DNA of 64,000 nt, taken from assembly GCF_014283215.1 (NCBI RefSeq), contig NZ_JACOMF010000019.1, positions 29,805 through 93,804 on the forward strand. Reading direction: 5' to 3'. Every line of letters begins with the position of its first letter. Position 1 is the stretch's first letter. The position numbers and the translations under genes are program-made. The DNA is from Siccirubricoccus deserti (GTDB taxonomy: Bacteria; Pseudomonadota; Alphaproteobacteria; Acetobacterales; Acetobacteraceae). The notes beneath the pieces were generated by a model. That model worked only from the letters and a program-made list of their open reading frames with translations, was not told where the DNA came from and did not search any database. This document shows, piece by piece, positions 34,834-42,755 of this stretch.

Positions 34834-35505
34834 GTGAACCTGCTCGCCCCACCACGCGCGCGCCTGCCCATCGAGGTCGTCTTCGACCTGGTCTGCCCAT
34901 GGTGCTTCCTCGGCATCCGGCGGCTGCGCCGCACCTTGCGCGGGCGCCCGGACATCACCGCGGAGCTGATCTGGCGGCCCTTCCTGCTCAACCCTGACCT
35001 GGCGCCGCAGGGGGTGCCGCGGCAGGAATATCTGGTGCGAAAATTCGGCGGCGAGGAGCGCGCCCGCCGCCTGCATGGCACGATCACCGAGCTTGGCCGG
35101 GCGGAGGGGGTGGAGTTCCGCTTCGACCGGATCCGTCGGGTGCCGCATTCGCTCGACGCCCACCGCCTGGTGCGCTGGGCCGGCCGCTTCGGTGCCGCCG
35201 ACCAGATCGTCGAGGCGATCTTCGATGCCTATTTCATGCAGGGCGCCGATATCGGCGAGGCCAGCGTGCTGGCGGCGATCGCTGGCAGGCAGGGGCTGGA
35301 TAGCCAGGCGGCACGGCGCTTTCTGGCAACGGTCGCCGAGGTGGAGGCGGTGCATGCCGACAACCTGCGGGCGCACCGGCTCGGCATCAATGGCGTGCCT
35401 TGCTTCGTGGTGGCCGGGCGCAATGCCATCGCCGGGGCGCAGGAGCCGGAGGTGCTGGAACGGCTGCTGGACGTGGCGCTGGTCGAGGGGCTGGCGGCGG
35501 GCTGA
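34834..35505 (+). CDS. DsbA-family (FrnE/HCCA isomerase-like) thioredoxin-fold protein
   Basis: A 223-residue cytoplasmic DsbA-fold protein with the active-site C21-P-W-C24 in VVFDLVCPWCFLGIRRL, a helical insert and the cis-proline loop GINGVPCFVVAG. The FrnE-type group acts as disulfide oxidoreductases or 2-hydroxychromene-2-carboxylate isomerases; a retained CxxC favours redox activity. No signal peptide. The GTG start follows a low-GC stretch (34700-34833) that probably holds the promoter. Confidence 0.85.
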   Translation: MNLLAPPRARLPIEVVFDLVCPWCFLGIRRLRRTLRGRPDITAELIWRPFLLNPDLAPQGVPRQEYLVRKFGGEERARRLHGTITELGRAEGVEFRFDRIRRVPHSLDAHRLVRWAGRFGAADQIVEAIFDAYFMQGADIGEASVLAAIAGRQGLDSQAARRFLATVAEVEAVHADNLRAHRLGINGVPCFVVAGRNAIAGAQEPEVLERLLDVALVEGLAAG

Positions 35506-35522
35506 GACACCGCGTCCCGGCG

Positions 35523-36275
35523 TCAGCCCGCCGGGGTGTGCCGCTTCAGGAAGCCCACCACCCGGGCCTCCTGCTGCGCCAGATGCTCCGGGCCGCGCCA
35601 TTCGCTCAGCACCTCCACCCCCGGCAGCAGCGCGGCGAGTTCGGTGCTGGTCGCCGCCGGATGCGGCACGTCAGTGCCCGGCAGCAGAAAGGTCGGCACC
35701 GGGCAGGTCCTGGCGAAGTCGCGGTCGACGCAGAAGACGAAATCACCTCCCCACATGTTGCGGCCGAAGCTGGCCAGCGCCGCCGGATCCAGTTCGGGCC
35801 GAACGGCGCATTGCTCGCGGCTCCATTCGGCGTGGCTGTCGGGGAAGTAGGTCTGTTGCTCGGGATGCAGGCCGATCGGGTTCTGCAGCACCGCGGCGGC
35901 GACGCGGCCGGGCGCCGTCTCGATGGCCTTCAGGCAGAAGCTGCCGCCGATGCAGCCGCCGAGGACATGGAAGCGGTTGAAGCCGAGGTGGTCCATCAGC
36001 GCCAGATGATCCGCCGCATAGCTATGCCAGCCATGGTCGGCCTCGATGGCGGTGCGGGATTCGCCGGCGTTGCGCTGGTCCATGGCGATGGCGGTGAAGC
36101 CGGCCGCCGGCAGCGCCCGGGTCCAATCCACCCAGGGCCGGGGCGGGCCGCCGGCAGGGGCGGGCCACATCGCCATGCGCGAGCGCAGGCCGCCCGGTGC
36201 ATAGAGCAGCACGGGGTAGCCCGCGCCATGGGTCTCGTAATGGATCACGCCATCCGGCCGGTGCAGTACGGGCAT
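35523..36275 (-). CDS. Alpha/beta hydrolase with a cysteine nucleophile position
   Basis: A 250-residue alpha/beta hydrolase. Oxyanion region YAPGGLRSRM, AMDQRNAGES, then the nucleophile elbow reads G106-G-C108-I-G110, where most relatives have serine. A downstream acid candidate lies in LLPGTDVPHP and a C-terminal histidine in RGPEHLAQQE. A cysteine in the elbow is known in dienelactone hydrolase. Substrate unknown. It converges on the DsbA-like gene with 17 bases between stops. Confidence 0.82.
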   Translation of the reverse strand: MPVLHRPDGVIHYETHGAGYPVLLYAPGGLRSRMAMWPAPAGGPPRPWVDWTRALPAAGFTAIAMDQRNAGESRTAIEADHGWHSYAADHLALMDHLGFNRFHVLGGCIGGSFCLKAIETAPGRVAAAVLQNPIGLHPEQQTYFPDSHAEWSREQCAVRPELDPAALASFGRNMWGGDFVFCVDRDFARTCPVPTFLLPGTDVPHPAATSTELAALLPGVEVLSEWRGPEHLAQQEARVVGFLKRHTPAG

Positions 36276-36335
36276 CGCATCCTCCGTTTCGGCGCATTCC
36301 CCGCCCGGACGCGGCCGGCTGTCAACCGCGCGGCG

Positions 36336-37466
36336 TCACGCCAGCTTCGGCTTCGGCCGCGCATCCATGCCCACCAGCCGGCGCGGCCAGGGGAAGGGCT
36401 GCACCAGCAACCGGTAGGCCAGCAGCGAGATCACCGTCGCCAGCGGCCAGATCACCAGCACCGTCGCCAACGGCCCCCAGCCCCAGGGCAGCACCAGCAC
36501 GCCGAGCGCCAGCACCGGGATGTGGTGCAGCACATAGACCGGCATGGTGGCCTCGCCGAGCCAGCCGAGGGTCGGACTGGCCGCCGGCGGATGCCGCCCG
36601 GCATAGCCGAGCGCCGCGCCGATCGACCCCCAGGCGCAGAGGCCGACGCCGATACGGCCAACCGGCCCCTCGCCGGCGGCCACCACCAGGGTAAGGCCGG
36701 TCAGCGCCAGCAGCAGCAGCCCGGGCGCCTCCACCCGCAGCCGCGCCTCGAAGCCGGGCCAGGCAGCGAGGCCGCCGCCGAGCAGGAAGCAGGCGGCGAA
36801 ATACAGCAGGTTCCCCCAGTCCTGGGTCAGATTCGGCAGGAAGGGCCAATAGGCCGAGCTGGCGAGGACCAGCAGCGCAAGGCCGGCGGCCGGCAGAAAG
36901 GCCATCGCCCGTCCCGGCATCTGTTGGCTCGGCGGCCGCCGCGCCAGCCGCAGCAGCACCGGCAGCAGCATCAGCGAGATGACGAAGAGATAGGCGAGGA
37001 ACCACAGATGCGACCAGGTCAGCAGCTGCAGCCGGCCGAGGTAGCGCGGGAGGAACTCGAGGAAGGAGATCTCGGGCGGGCTCACCAGCCGGAAGCCGTT
37101 GATGCGCAGGTCGCGGCCCTGGTTCAGCTCGATCCACTTGATGACCGGGCCCAGCACCACCACCCCGGCGGCCAATGGCAGCAGCACCCGCTCCGCCCGG
37201 TCGCGGATATAGCGGCCGGCGGCGCGGCGGCGCAGCGAGGCGACGGCGGACCAGCCGGCAAGGACGAAGAAGATCGCCAGGGTCGAGATGCGGAAGCCTT
37301 CGTAGAGGATGGTGGCCGGCAGCCAGGGCGTCGCGCTCTTCACATGGTAGCGTGGCTCGGCGGCGAAGATCAGCAGCGCATGCGCCAGGATGACGCCGCC
37401 GCAGACAATGATGCGCAGGAGGTCGAGGTCGGTGCGCCGGCGGGCCGGCAACGGGGTTGTTGCCAT
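36336..37466 (-). CDS. Membrane acyltransferase family 3 protein
   Basis: A 376-residue polytopic protein (about 10 hydrophobic segments) of the Acyl_transf_3 family. It starts RRTDLDLLRIIVCGGVILAHALLIF (the conserved His in the first helix) and ends with a GEATMPVYVLHHIPVLALGV segment typical of OafA/MdoC-like proteins. These enzymes O-acylate cell-surface sugars or glucans. The ATG at 37466 is chosen because the longer frame runs antisense through the NIPSNAP gene. Confidence 0.85.
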   Translation of the reverse strand: MATTPLPARRRTDLDLLRIIVCGGVILAHALLIFAAEPRYHVKSATPWLPATILYEGFRISTLAIFFVLAGWSAVASLRRRAAGRYIRDRAERVLLPLAAGVVVLGPVIKWIELNQGRDLRINGFRLVSPPEISFLEFLPRYLGRLQLLTWSHLWFLAYLFVISLMLLPVLLRLARRPPSQQMPGRAMAFLPAAGLALLVLASSAYWPFLPNLTQDWGNLLYFAACFLLGGGLAAWPGFEARLRVEAPGLLLLALTGLTLVVAAGEGPVGRIGVGLCAWGSIGAALGYAGRHPPAASPTLGWLGEATMPVYVLHHIPVLALGVLVLPWGWGPLATVLVIWPLATVISLLAYRLLVQPFPWPRRLVGMDARPKPKLA

Positions 37467-37664
37467 GGCGGCCTGATGCGGCAGGCACGGCATCGTTGCA
37501 AGCGCGGCAGGGGCCTCAACCTGCCCGCATCGGCATGCGAATGCCGCCGCGCCGCCGGGAATGGATGCCGGCCCATTGCCGTCGCGGGTCATTGACCGCG
37601 CGCGCCGGCTGTGCGGCACTCCCGCCACACCCCGCCGATGGCGGGTGAAGGAGAGGGCGACGCC

Positions 37665-38345
37665 ATGTTTCTCGAGCAACGCATCTATACCGCGCATCCG
37701 GGCAAGCTCCCCGGCTGGCTCAAGGCCTACAACGAAATCGGGGGGCCGGCCTCCTCGCGCACGCTGACGCCGCTGATTGGCATGTTCACGGTCGAATTCG
37801 GCCAGATCAACCGCGTGCTCTTCCTCCGCGGATTCGACGACATCGACGACCGCGAGGCAGGGATGGGCCGGCGCGAGGCCGACCCGGAATGGCAGCGCTT
37901 CCTCGCCGAGACCCGCCCGCTGAACGCGCTGATGGCGCAGGAGGCGAAGCTGCTGAAGACCGTGCCCTTCTCCCCGCTGCAGAAGGTCGGCCAGCCCTTC
38001 GAGCGGAAGATCGAGGGCACGACGATGTTCGTCGACCACCGCACCTATGATTTCCACCCGGGCAAGGCGCAGGCCTGGATCGACGCATACCGCGACCTCG
38101 GCAAGCCCGTGCAGGACCGGCTGGTCGGCCAGCTGCTGTTCTTCGCCGTGACCGAAGCCGGGCCGATCAACCAGGCGGTCTTCGCCTGGGCCTACAGCTC
38201 GCTCGGCGACCGCGACCGGCGGCGGACGGCGATGGCGGCCGATCCGGGCTGGGCCGAGTTCCTGAAGGCGACCGGCCCGCTCGGTGCGCTGAAGCAGCAG
38301 ACGAACCTGCTGCTGAAGCCGGTGCCCTGGTCGCCGATGCGCTGA
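37665..38345 (+). CDS. Tandem NIPSNAP-domain protein
   Basis: A 226-residue protein with two NIPSNAP-type ferredoxin-like domains: residues 1-105 (FLEQRIYTAHPGKLPGWLKAY) and about 122-226 (VDHRTYDFHPGKAQAWIDAYRD), each ending with a conserved KTVPFSP or KPVPWSP. Bacterial members are small dimeric alpha+beta-barrel proteins, often in catabolic clusters; function is largely unknown. It lies 8 bases before the amino-acid-binding protein gene, so they form an operon. Confidence 0.88.
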   Translation: MFLEQRIYTAHPGKLPGWLKAYNEIGGPASSRTLTPLIGMFTVEFGQINRVLFLRGFDDIDDREAGMGRREADPEWQRFLAETRPLNALMAQEAKLLKTVPFSPLQKVGQPFERKIEGTTMFVDHRTYDFHPGKAQAWIDAYRDLGKPVQDRLVGQLLFFAVTEAGPINQAVFAWAYSSLGDRDRRRTAMAADPGWAEFLKATGPLGALKQQTNLLLKPVPWSPMR

Positions 38346-38353
38346 GACCCGCC

Positions 38354-39385
38354 ATGCGGATCCGGCGCCTCCTCGCTGCCGCCGCACTCGCCTTCGGCCT
38401 GGGGGTTCTCCCCTGGGCCGGGGCTGCCGAGGCCGGCCAGACCTTCGATTCGATGAAGGCGCGCGGCACGCTCAATTGCGGCGTCAACGTCGGCGTCGCC
38501 GGCTTCTCCCTGCCGGACAGCCAGGGCGTCTGGCGCGGCATGGACGCCGATCTCTGCCGTGGCCTGGCGGCGGTGATGTTCGGCGATGCGAGCAAGGTGC
38601 GCTTCGTGCCGCTGACCGCGGTGCAGCGCTTCACCGCCCTGCAATCCGGCGAGATCGACGTGCTGATCCGCCAGACCACGCTGACGATGACGCGGGACAC
38701 CACCCTCGGGCTGCGCATGGTGGTGGCCAACCTCTATGACGGCCACGGCTTCATGGTGCGGAAGGACGCCAACATCAGCGATCCGAAGGGCATGGATGGC
38801 ATGACCATCTGCCTCTCGCCCGGCACCACGAACGAGCTGGTCACCGCCGACTGGTTCCGCGCCAACAGCCTGCGCTTCACCCCGTTGCTGCAGGAGCGGA
38901 TGCAGGACAATGCGACGGCGTTGCAGGCCGGCCGTTGCGACGCCATCGGCACGGATGCGACGCAGCTCGCCGCGCTGCGCAGCCAGTTCACCCGGCCGGG
39001 CGATTTCGTCATCCTGCCGCAGCGCTTCTCCAAGGAGCCCTATGGGCCGGTGGTGCGGCGCGACGACCAGGAATGGTTCGACGTGGTGCGCTGGACAGTC
39101 TCGGCGCTCATCCAGGCGGAGGAACTCGGGGTCAACAGCCGCAACGCGGAGCAGATGCGCGGCAGTCCCAACCCGGACATCCGCCGGCTGCTCGGCGCCG
39201 ATCCGCTGCTCGGCAATGCGCTGAAGCTCGACCCCGCCTGGGCCTACAACCTGATCCGGGCGATCGGGAACTACGGCGAGTTGTTCGACCGGACCATCGG
39301 CCCGAACACGCCAATCGGGCTGGAGCGCGGGCTGAACCGGCTCTGGACCGATGGCGGGCTGATGTATTCCTGGCCGATGCGCTGA
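38354..39385 (+). CDS. Amino acid ABC transporter periplasmic binding protein (AapJ/BztA-like)
   Basis: A 343-residue family 3 solute-binding protein: signal peptide ending AGAAEAGQ, then FDSMKARGTLNCGVNVGVAGFSLPD, WRGMDADLCRGLAAVMFGD, GEIDVLIRQTTLTMTRD and GTTNELVTADWF. These match general L-amino acid receptors (AapJ), which run with AapQMP. No permease or ATPase genes follow, so it is an orphan receptor here. It ends in a large inverted repeat shared with the convergent transglycosylase gene. Confidence 0.88.
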   Translation: MRIRRLLAAAALAFGLGVLPWAGAAEAGQTFDSMKARGTLNCGVNVGVAGFSLPDSQGVWRGMDADLCRGLAAVMFGDASKVRFVPLTAVQRFTALQSGEIDVLIRQTTLTMTRDTTLGLRMVVANLYDGHGFMVRKDANISDPKGMDGMTICLSPGTTNELVTADWFRANSLRFTPLLQERMQDNATALQAGRCDAIGTDATQLAALRSQFTRPGDFVILPQRFSKEPYGPVVRRDDQEWFDVVRWTVSALIQAEELGVNSRNAEQMRGSPNPDIRRLLGADPLLGNALKLDPAWAYNLIRAIGNYGELFDRTIGPNTPIGLERGLNRLWTDGGLMYSWPMR

Positions 39386-39390
39386 TCTTC

Positions 39391-39419
39391 CGGCGCCCGC
39401 CTACGACCGGCGGGCGCCG
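39391..39419. terminator. 11-bp perfect stem between convergent genes
   Basis: CGGCGCCCGCC (39391-39401) pairs perfectly with GGCGGGCGCCG (39409-39419) around a 7-base loop. It begins 5 bases after one stop and covers the stop of the convergent gene, so it could end transcription from both sides. No T-tract. Confidence 0.55.
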
Positions 39420-40183
39420 ACCGCCGGCCTGCGCCCGGCCAGCGGAATCGGCAGCGCCCGATAGGCATCGAGCCCCCGCCCGCTGGTGCCCGGCGCCGCC
39501 GGCAGGGTAGCAGCCCGCTCCGCCCCATTCGACAGCATGAAGCCGCCACCGCCCGGCAATGCCGCCGCCAGCGGGGCGCGCAACGCCGCCATGGCGGTGG
39601 AAGGCACCTCCGGCGCGCCCTGTTCGGCCAGCAGCGCGGCCATGACCCGGGCGCGATAGGGGGCGGCGAATTCCGGGGTCTGCGAGTGGTAGTGGCTGGC
39701 GCTGACCATCCAGTCGCCGCGGCTGGCCTGCAACTCGGTCAGGAAGCGGGCGGCGTAGCGGGCATTGGCCAGCGGGTCGAAGGCCTCCTCCAGGCTGGCG
39801 AAGGCGTTGGGGTGGTGGCGCAGATTGATCTGCAGGCAGCCAACGTCGATCGAGCGCATCCCGGCTGCCTGCAACTGCCGCACCGCGGCAATCGCTGCCG
39901 CCTTGTCCGGGAAAAAGCTGCCGCGCCCCTCGGCATTGATGGTCCAGGGCCAGGGGTGGATGGCGCCGGTGGCGGGGCCGCGCCGGCCGCTCTCGACCCG
40001 GCCGATGGCGGCGAGCAGCCGGGGCGGCAGGCCGGCCTCGCGCTCCGCCGCGGCGATGGCGGCGCGGCAGAACTGGCCGGCCTCCGCCGGCTGCGCCAGG
40101 GCGGCGCAAGGGGCACCCAGCAGCGCCAGCAGCCGCAGGGCCAGGCGCCAGGGGGCGGCGGGTCGTTGGGAAAGAGCACGCAT
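39401..40183 (-). CDS. SLT-type lytic transglycosylase
   Basis: A 260-residue exported protein: signal peptide to about residue 30 (LLALLGAPCAALAQP), then a goose-lysozyme/SLT domain with catalytic E64 in AAIGRVESGRRG, DVGCLQINLRHHPNAF and ANARYAARFLTEL. Single-domain SLT proteins of this type often act as specialised peptidoglycan hydrolases for secretion or conjugation machines, but none is encoded nearby. The ATG at 40183 gives a proper signal peptide. Confidence 0.85.
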   Translation of the reverse strand: MRALSQRPAAPWRLALRLLALLGAPCAALAQPAEAGQFCRAAIAAAEREAGLPPRLLAAIGRVESGRRGPATGAIHPWPWTINAEGRGSFFPDKAAAIAAVRQLQAAGMRSIDVGCLQINLRHHPNAFASLEEAFDPLANARYAARFLTELQASRGDWMVSASHYHSQTPEFAAPYRARVMAALLAEQGAPEVPSTAMAALRAPLAAALPGGGGFMLSNGAERAATLPAAPGTSGRGLDAYRALPIPLAGRRPAVGARRS

Positions 40184-40255
40184 GGTCTGGCCTCCGGCGC
40201 CCGCCTGATGCGAAGCGTGCTGGCCGGAGGGCAACCTGCGTGCCAGATGCGACAA

Positions 40256-40283
40256 TGGCCGGCGGTCTCCCGACCGCCGGCCA
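40256..40283 (-). terminator. 11-bp perfect stem after the CtrA-like gene
   Basis: TGGCCGGCGGT (40256-40266) and ACCGCCGGCCA (40273-40283) form a perfect stem with a 6-base loop, 28 bases downstream of the regulator's stop on the minus strand. The minus strand continues TTGTCGC, so only a minimal U-run is present. Confidence 0.55.
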
Positions 40284-40311
40284 CTGCCGTGAGTTCAGTC
40301 CGCAGCCGGCG

Positions 40312-41091
40312 CTACGCCGCCGCGTAGCGCGTGGCCCGGCGCACCCAGCCACGCACCGGCGCATCCGCCACCGCCTCCGGCCGCCGCTTGGCACGGATGG
40401 CGGCGACCGCTTCGGCCGAGGGCTCGAACAGCACATAGCCACGGCCCCAGACCGTGCGGATGATCTCCGCTGCGCCGGAAGCTGCCAGCTTGCGCCGCAG
40501 CTTGCAGACGAAGACGTCGACGATCTTCGAATCCGGCGCCTCGGATTCGGCATAGAGGCTGCTCATGAAGCGTTCCTTGGTGAGCAGGACGCCCTTGTGC
40601 AGCATCAGCGTCTCAAGGAAGTCATATTCGCGGGCGGTCAACGGGACCCGTGCCTCATCCACCCAGACGGCGTGCTGCTCCTGGTCGAGCGTGACATTGC
40701 CGCAGACCAGCGCCGCGCTGGCATAGCCGCGGGCGCGGCGGGCGGTGGCCTGCATGCGGGCGTGCAGCACCGAAAGCCGCAGCGGCTGGAACACCACGTC
40801 ATCGGCACCGGCGTGCAGCACCGCCTCTTCGGCCTCAGCGCTGGCACCCGCAGGCGCGAGGACGATCACCGGCAGCACCAGGCCGCGGCGGCGCAGGGCG
40901 CGGATCGGCGCCTGGGCCTGCTGCAGGGAGCCGGTGACCTGCAGCAGCACCAGATCATAGGGACCGCTGAGAGCGATCACGGAAGGCAGGTCGTCCAGCC
41001 CATCGGCCGCGTCGCAGAGCACGCCCAGCTGGGCGAGACCCTGCTCCAGGCTTTGGTAATCTTCGGAATCCGAGGCCAGGACGATCCGCAT
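40312..41091 (-). CDS. CtrA-like winged-helix response regulator with a degenerate receiver
   Basis: A 259-residue OmpR-class protein. The C-terminal domain (about 130-222) is strikingly CtrA-like: LTAREYDFLETLMLHKG, DSKIVDVFVCKLRRKL and IIRTVWGRGYVLFEP. The receiver domain (1-115) keeps the fold but lacks key residues: Q51 replaces the phosphorylated Asp (YDLVLLQV), A79 replaces the switch Thr/Ser, and Q102 replaces the conserved Lys (VVFQPL). It may therefore act without phosphorylation. The ATG at 41091 has GGAG 6 bases upstream; an ATG at 41103 is an alternative. Confidence 0.85.
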   Translation of the reverse strand: MRIVLASDSEDYQSLEQGLAQLGVLCDAADGLDDLPSVIALSGPYDLVLLQVTGSLQQAQAPIRALRRRGLVLPVIVLAPAGASAEAEEAVLHAGADDVVFQPLRLSVLHARMQATARRARGYASAALVCGNVTLDQEQHAVWVDEARVPLTAREYDFLETLMLHKGVLLTKERFMSSLYAESEAPDSKIVDVFVCKLRRKLAASGAAEIIRTVWGRGYVLFEPSAEAVAAIRAKRRPEAVADAPVRGWVRRATRYAAA

Positions 41092-41126
41092 CGAACGCTC
41101 CATCAGGGTTTCGTGAGGCGGATCAC

Positions 41127-41165
41127 AGGATAGTGTATACAAATTATAATTCAACCGGAATTCAA
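41127..41165 (-). promoter_or_regulatory. Candidate promoter and tandem CtrA/PhoB-type box of the regulator gene
   Basis: On the minus strand TTGAATT-CCGG-TTGAATT (41165-41148) is a perfect 7-4-7 direct repeat, equal to TTGA-N7-TTGA with an 11-bp period. That is the layout of CtrA boxes (TTAA-N7-TTAA) and PhoB/OmpR tandem sites. A -35-like TTGAAT is the second half-site, with TATCCT 16 bases on as a -10. The box lies 57-74 bases upstream of the gene, so autoregulation is plausible (inference). Confidence 0.55.
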
Positions 41166-41290
41166 TCTCAGAGCATACGATTCCTAGCAGCGTAACCGGC
41201 AGAGCGTGTGGACCGAAAGGGCCGGTGTGGGCGGGTTGACGACAGCGATGCCCCGACCATTCTCGTATTCGTCCCGAGGAGCGCCTCCGC

Positions 41291-42241
41291 ATGTTGATCC
41301 GCACGCCGCGTGGCTGGGAGCTTCCCGAACGCCAGGCCACGCCGGAACATCTGGTGTTCGGCCGCCGAGCGGCACTCGGCGGCACCATGGCGCTTGGTGC
41401 GGCCCTGGTCGCGCCGCGCGCGGCGGCGGCCCAATCGGCTGCGGCGGAATTCCCCGCTGCGGTGCGCAACCTGCGCTTCAGCCCCGGCCGTGACATCACT
41501 GGCGAGCGCGACGCCACCACCTACAACAACTACTACGAGTTCGGCAGCGACAAGGGCATCCACCGTGCCGCCCAGCGCCTGCCGACGCGGCCCTGGACGG
41601 TGAAGGTGGATGGGCTGGTCGACCGGCCGCGCGAGTACTCCGTGGACGATCTGCTGAAGGCCATGCCGATCGAGGAGCGGGTCTACCGGCTGCGCTGCGT
41701 CGAAGCCTGGTCGATGGTGGTGCCTTGGACCGGTTTTCCGATCTCCGCCCTGCTCGAGGCCGTCGGGCCGCAATCCAGCGCGAAATACCTCCGCTTCGAG
41801 ACCGCGGCGATGCCGTCCGTCATGCCCGGGCTGCGGCAGAGCTGGTATCCCTGGCCCTATATCGAGGGCTGTACCATCGAGGAGGCGGCGAACGAGCTCT
41901 CCTTCCTCGTGGTTGGTGCCTATGGCAAGCCGCTGCTGCCGCAGAATGGCGCGCCGATCCGCTTCCACCAGCCATGGAAATACGGCTTCAAGGCCGGCAA
42001 GTCGCTGGTCCGGATCAGCCTGGTGGCGGAGCGGCCGAAGAGCTTCTGGGAGGCGATCCAGGCTTCCGAATATGGTTTCTGGGCCAATGTGAACCCTGAA
42101 GTCGCGCATCCGCGCTGGAGCCAGGCGAGCGAGCGGGTGCTCGGCACCGGGGAGCGGGTGCCGACGCAGATCTTCAACGGCTATGGCGAGTTCGTCGCCG
42201 GCCTCTACACGAACCTGCAGCGGGAACGCCTCTGGGCGTGA
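41291..42241 (+). CDS. msrP: MsrP-type molybdopterin protein-methionine-sulfoxide reductase catalytic subunit
   Basis: A 316-residue periplasmic enzyme of the YedY/MsrP family. A Tat signal with R25-R26 (FGRRAALGGTMALGAAL) precedes the sulfite-oxidase fold; the molybdenum-ligand C136 sits in RLRCVEAWSMVVPWTGFP, and QPWKYGFKAGKSLV is the pterin-binding segment. It repairs oxidised methionine in periplasmic proteins using electrons from the heme membrane protein MsrQ. No msrQ is in the window. GAGGAGC precedes the ATG. Confidence 0.93.
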   Translation: MLIRTPRGWELPERQATPEHLVFGRRAALGGTMALGAALVAPRAAAAQSAAAEFPAAVRNLRFSPGRDITGERDATTYNNYYEFGSDKGIHRAAQRLPTRPWTVKVDGLVDRPREYSVDDLLKAMPIEERVYRLRCVEAWSMVVPWTGFPISALLEAVGPQSSAKYLRFETAAMPSVMPGLRQSWYPWPYIEGCTIEEAANELSFLVVGAYGKPLLPQNGAPIRFHQPWKYGFKAGKSLVRISLVAERPKSFWEAIQASEYGFWANVNPEVAHPRWSQASERVLGTGERVPTQIFNGYGEFVAGLYTNLQRERLWA

Positions 42242-42612
42242 CCGCCGGGGTCTGGCCTGTTCGATGCGGCTATTCGCCTCGGCGATGAACCGGGCGTAGC
42301 GCTGCACCTCGGCGGCGACGTAGCGACGCGATGCCGCCACATCCAGCGGGTTCAGCGTGAAGCCCAGCTTGGTCGCCTTCTGCACCACGTCAGGCTCGGA
42401 GGCGGCTTGGCGGATGGCGGCGGCGATCTGCTCGACCAGCGGCGCCGGCAGCGCGGCCGGCGCCGCCTGTATTGCCGTCCAGCTGGTGATGCGGAGCGGC
42501 GGCAGCCCGGCCTCGGCGGTGGTCGGCACCTCGGGCAGCAGCGGGTGGCGTGCCGCATTGGTCACCGCCAGCGCCTGTAGCCGGCCGCCCTGGATCTGCG
42601 GCAGGCATTCCA
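42242..42612 (-). pseudogene. Truncated Bug/TctC solute-binding protein (3' part only)
   Basis: About 117 residues match the C-terminal third of TctC proteins: LPQIQGGRLQALAVT, LPEVPTTAEAGLPPLRI, PLVEQIAAAIRQA and RYARFIAEANSRIE. Signal peptide, ligand loops and the first ~200 residues are missing. The frame has lost its stop after SRIE and runs on antisense through msrP. The 140 bases upstream (42613-42755) match neither TctC nor another gene. It probably results from a deletion next to the intact TctC gene. Confidence 0.75.
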
Positions 42613-42755
42613 AGAGATCACAAAATCTGGATTGCCGGCAAACAGATGTGTCACCAAGGGCGCGCCGCTGCGGCCATTTCGGCAAGGCTCCACCAGGGCG
42701 GGCCGGGACGTATCAGCACCAGCGGCTTTTCTTTCACGATGGAAAGCGTGATCCA

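Noticed and set aside
35400..37595. A 731-codon plus-strand frame
   Set aside because: Gln/Arg/His-rich low-complexity composition, antisense to the hydrolase and acyltransferase genes, no domain recognised.
41168..42685. A 505-codon minus-strand frame across msrP
   Set aside because: Only its first part resembles TctC; the rest is the antisense of msrP kept open by high GC.
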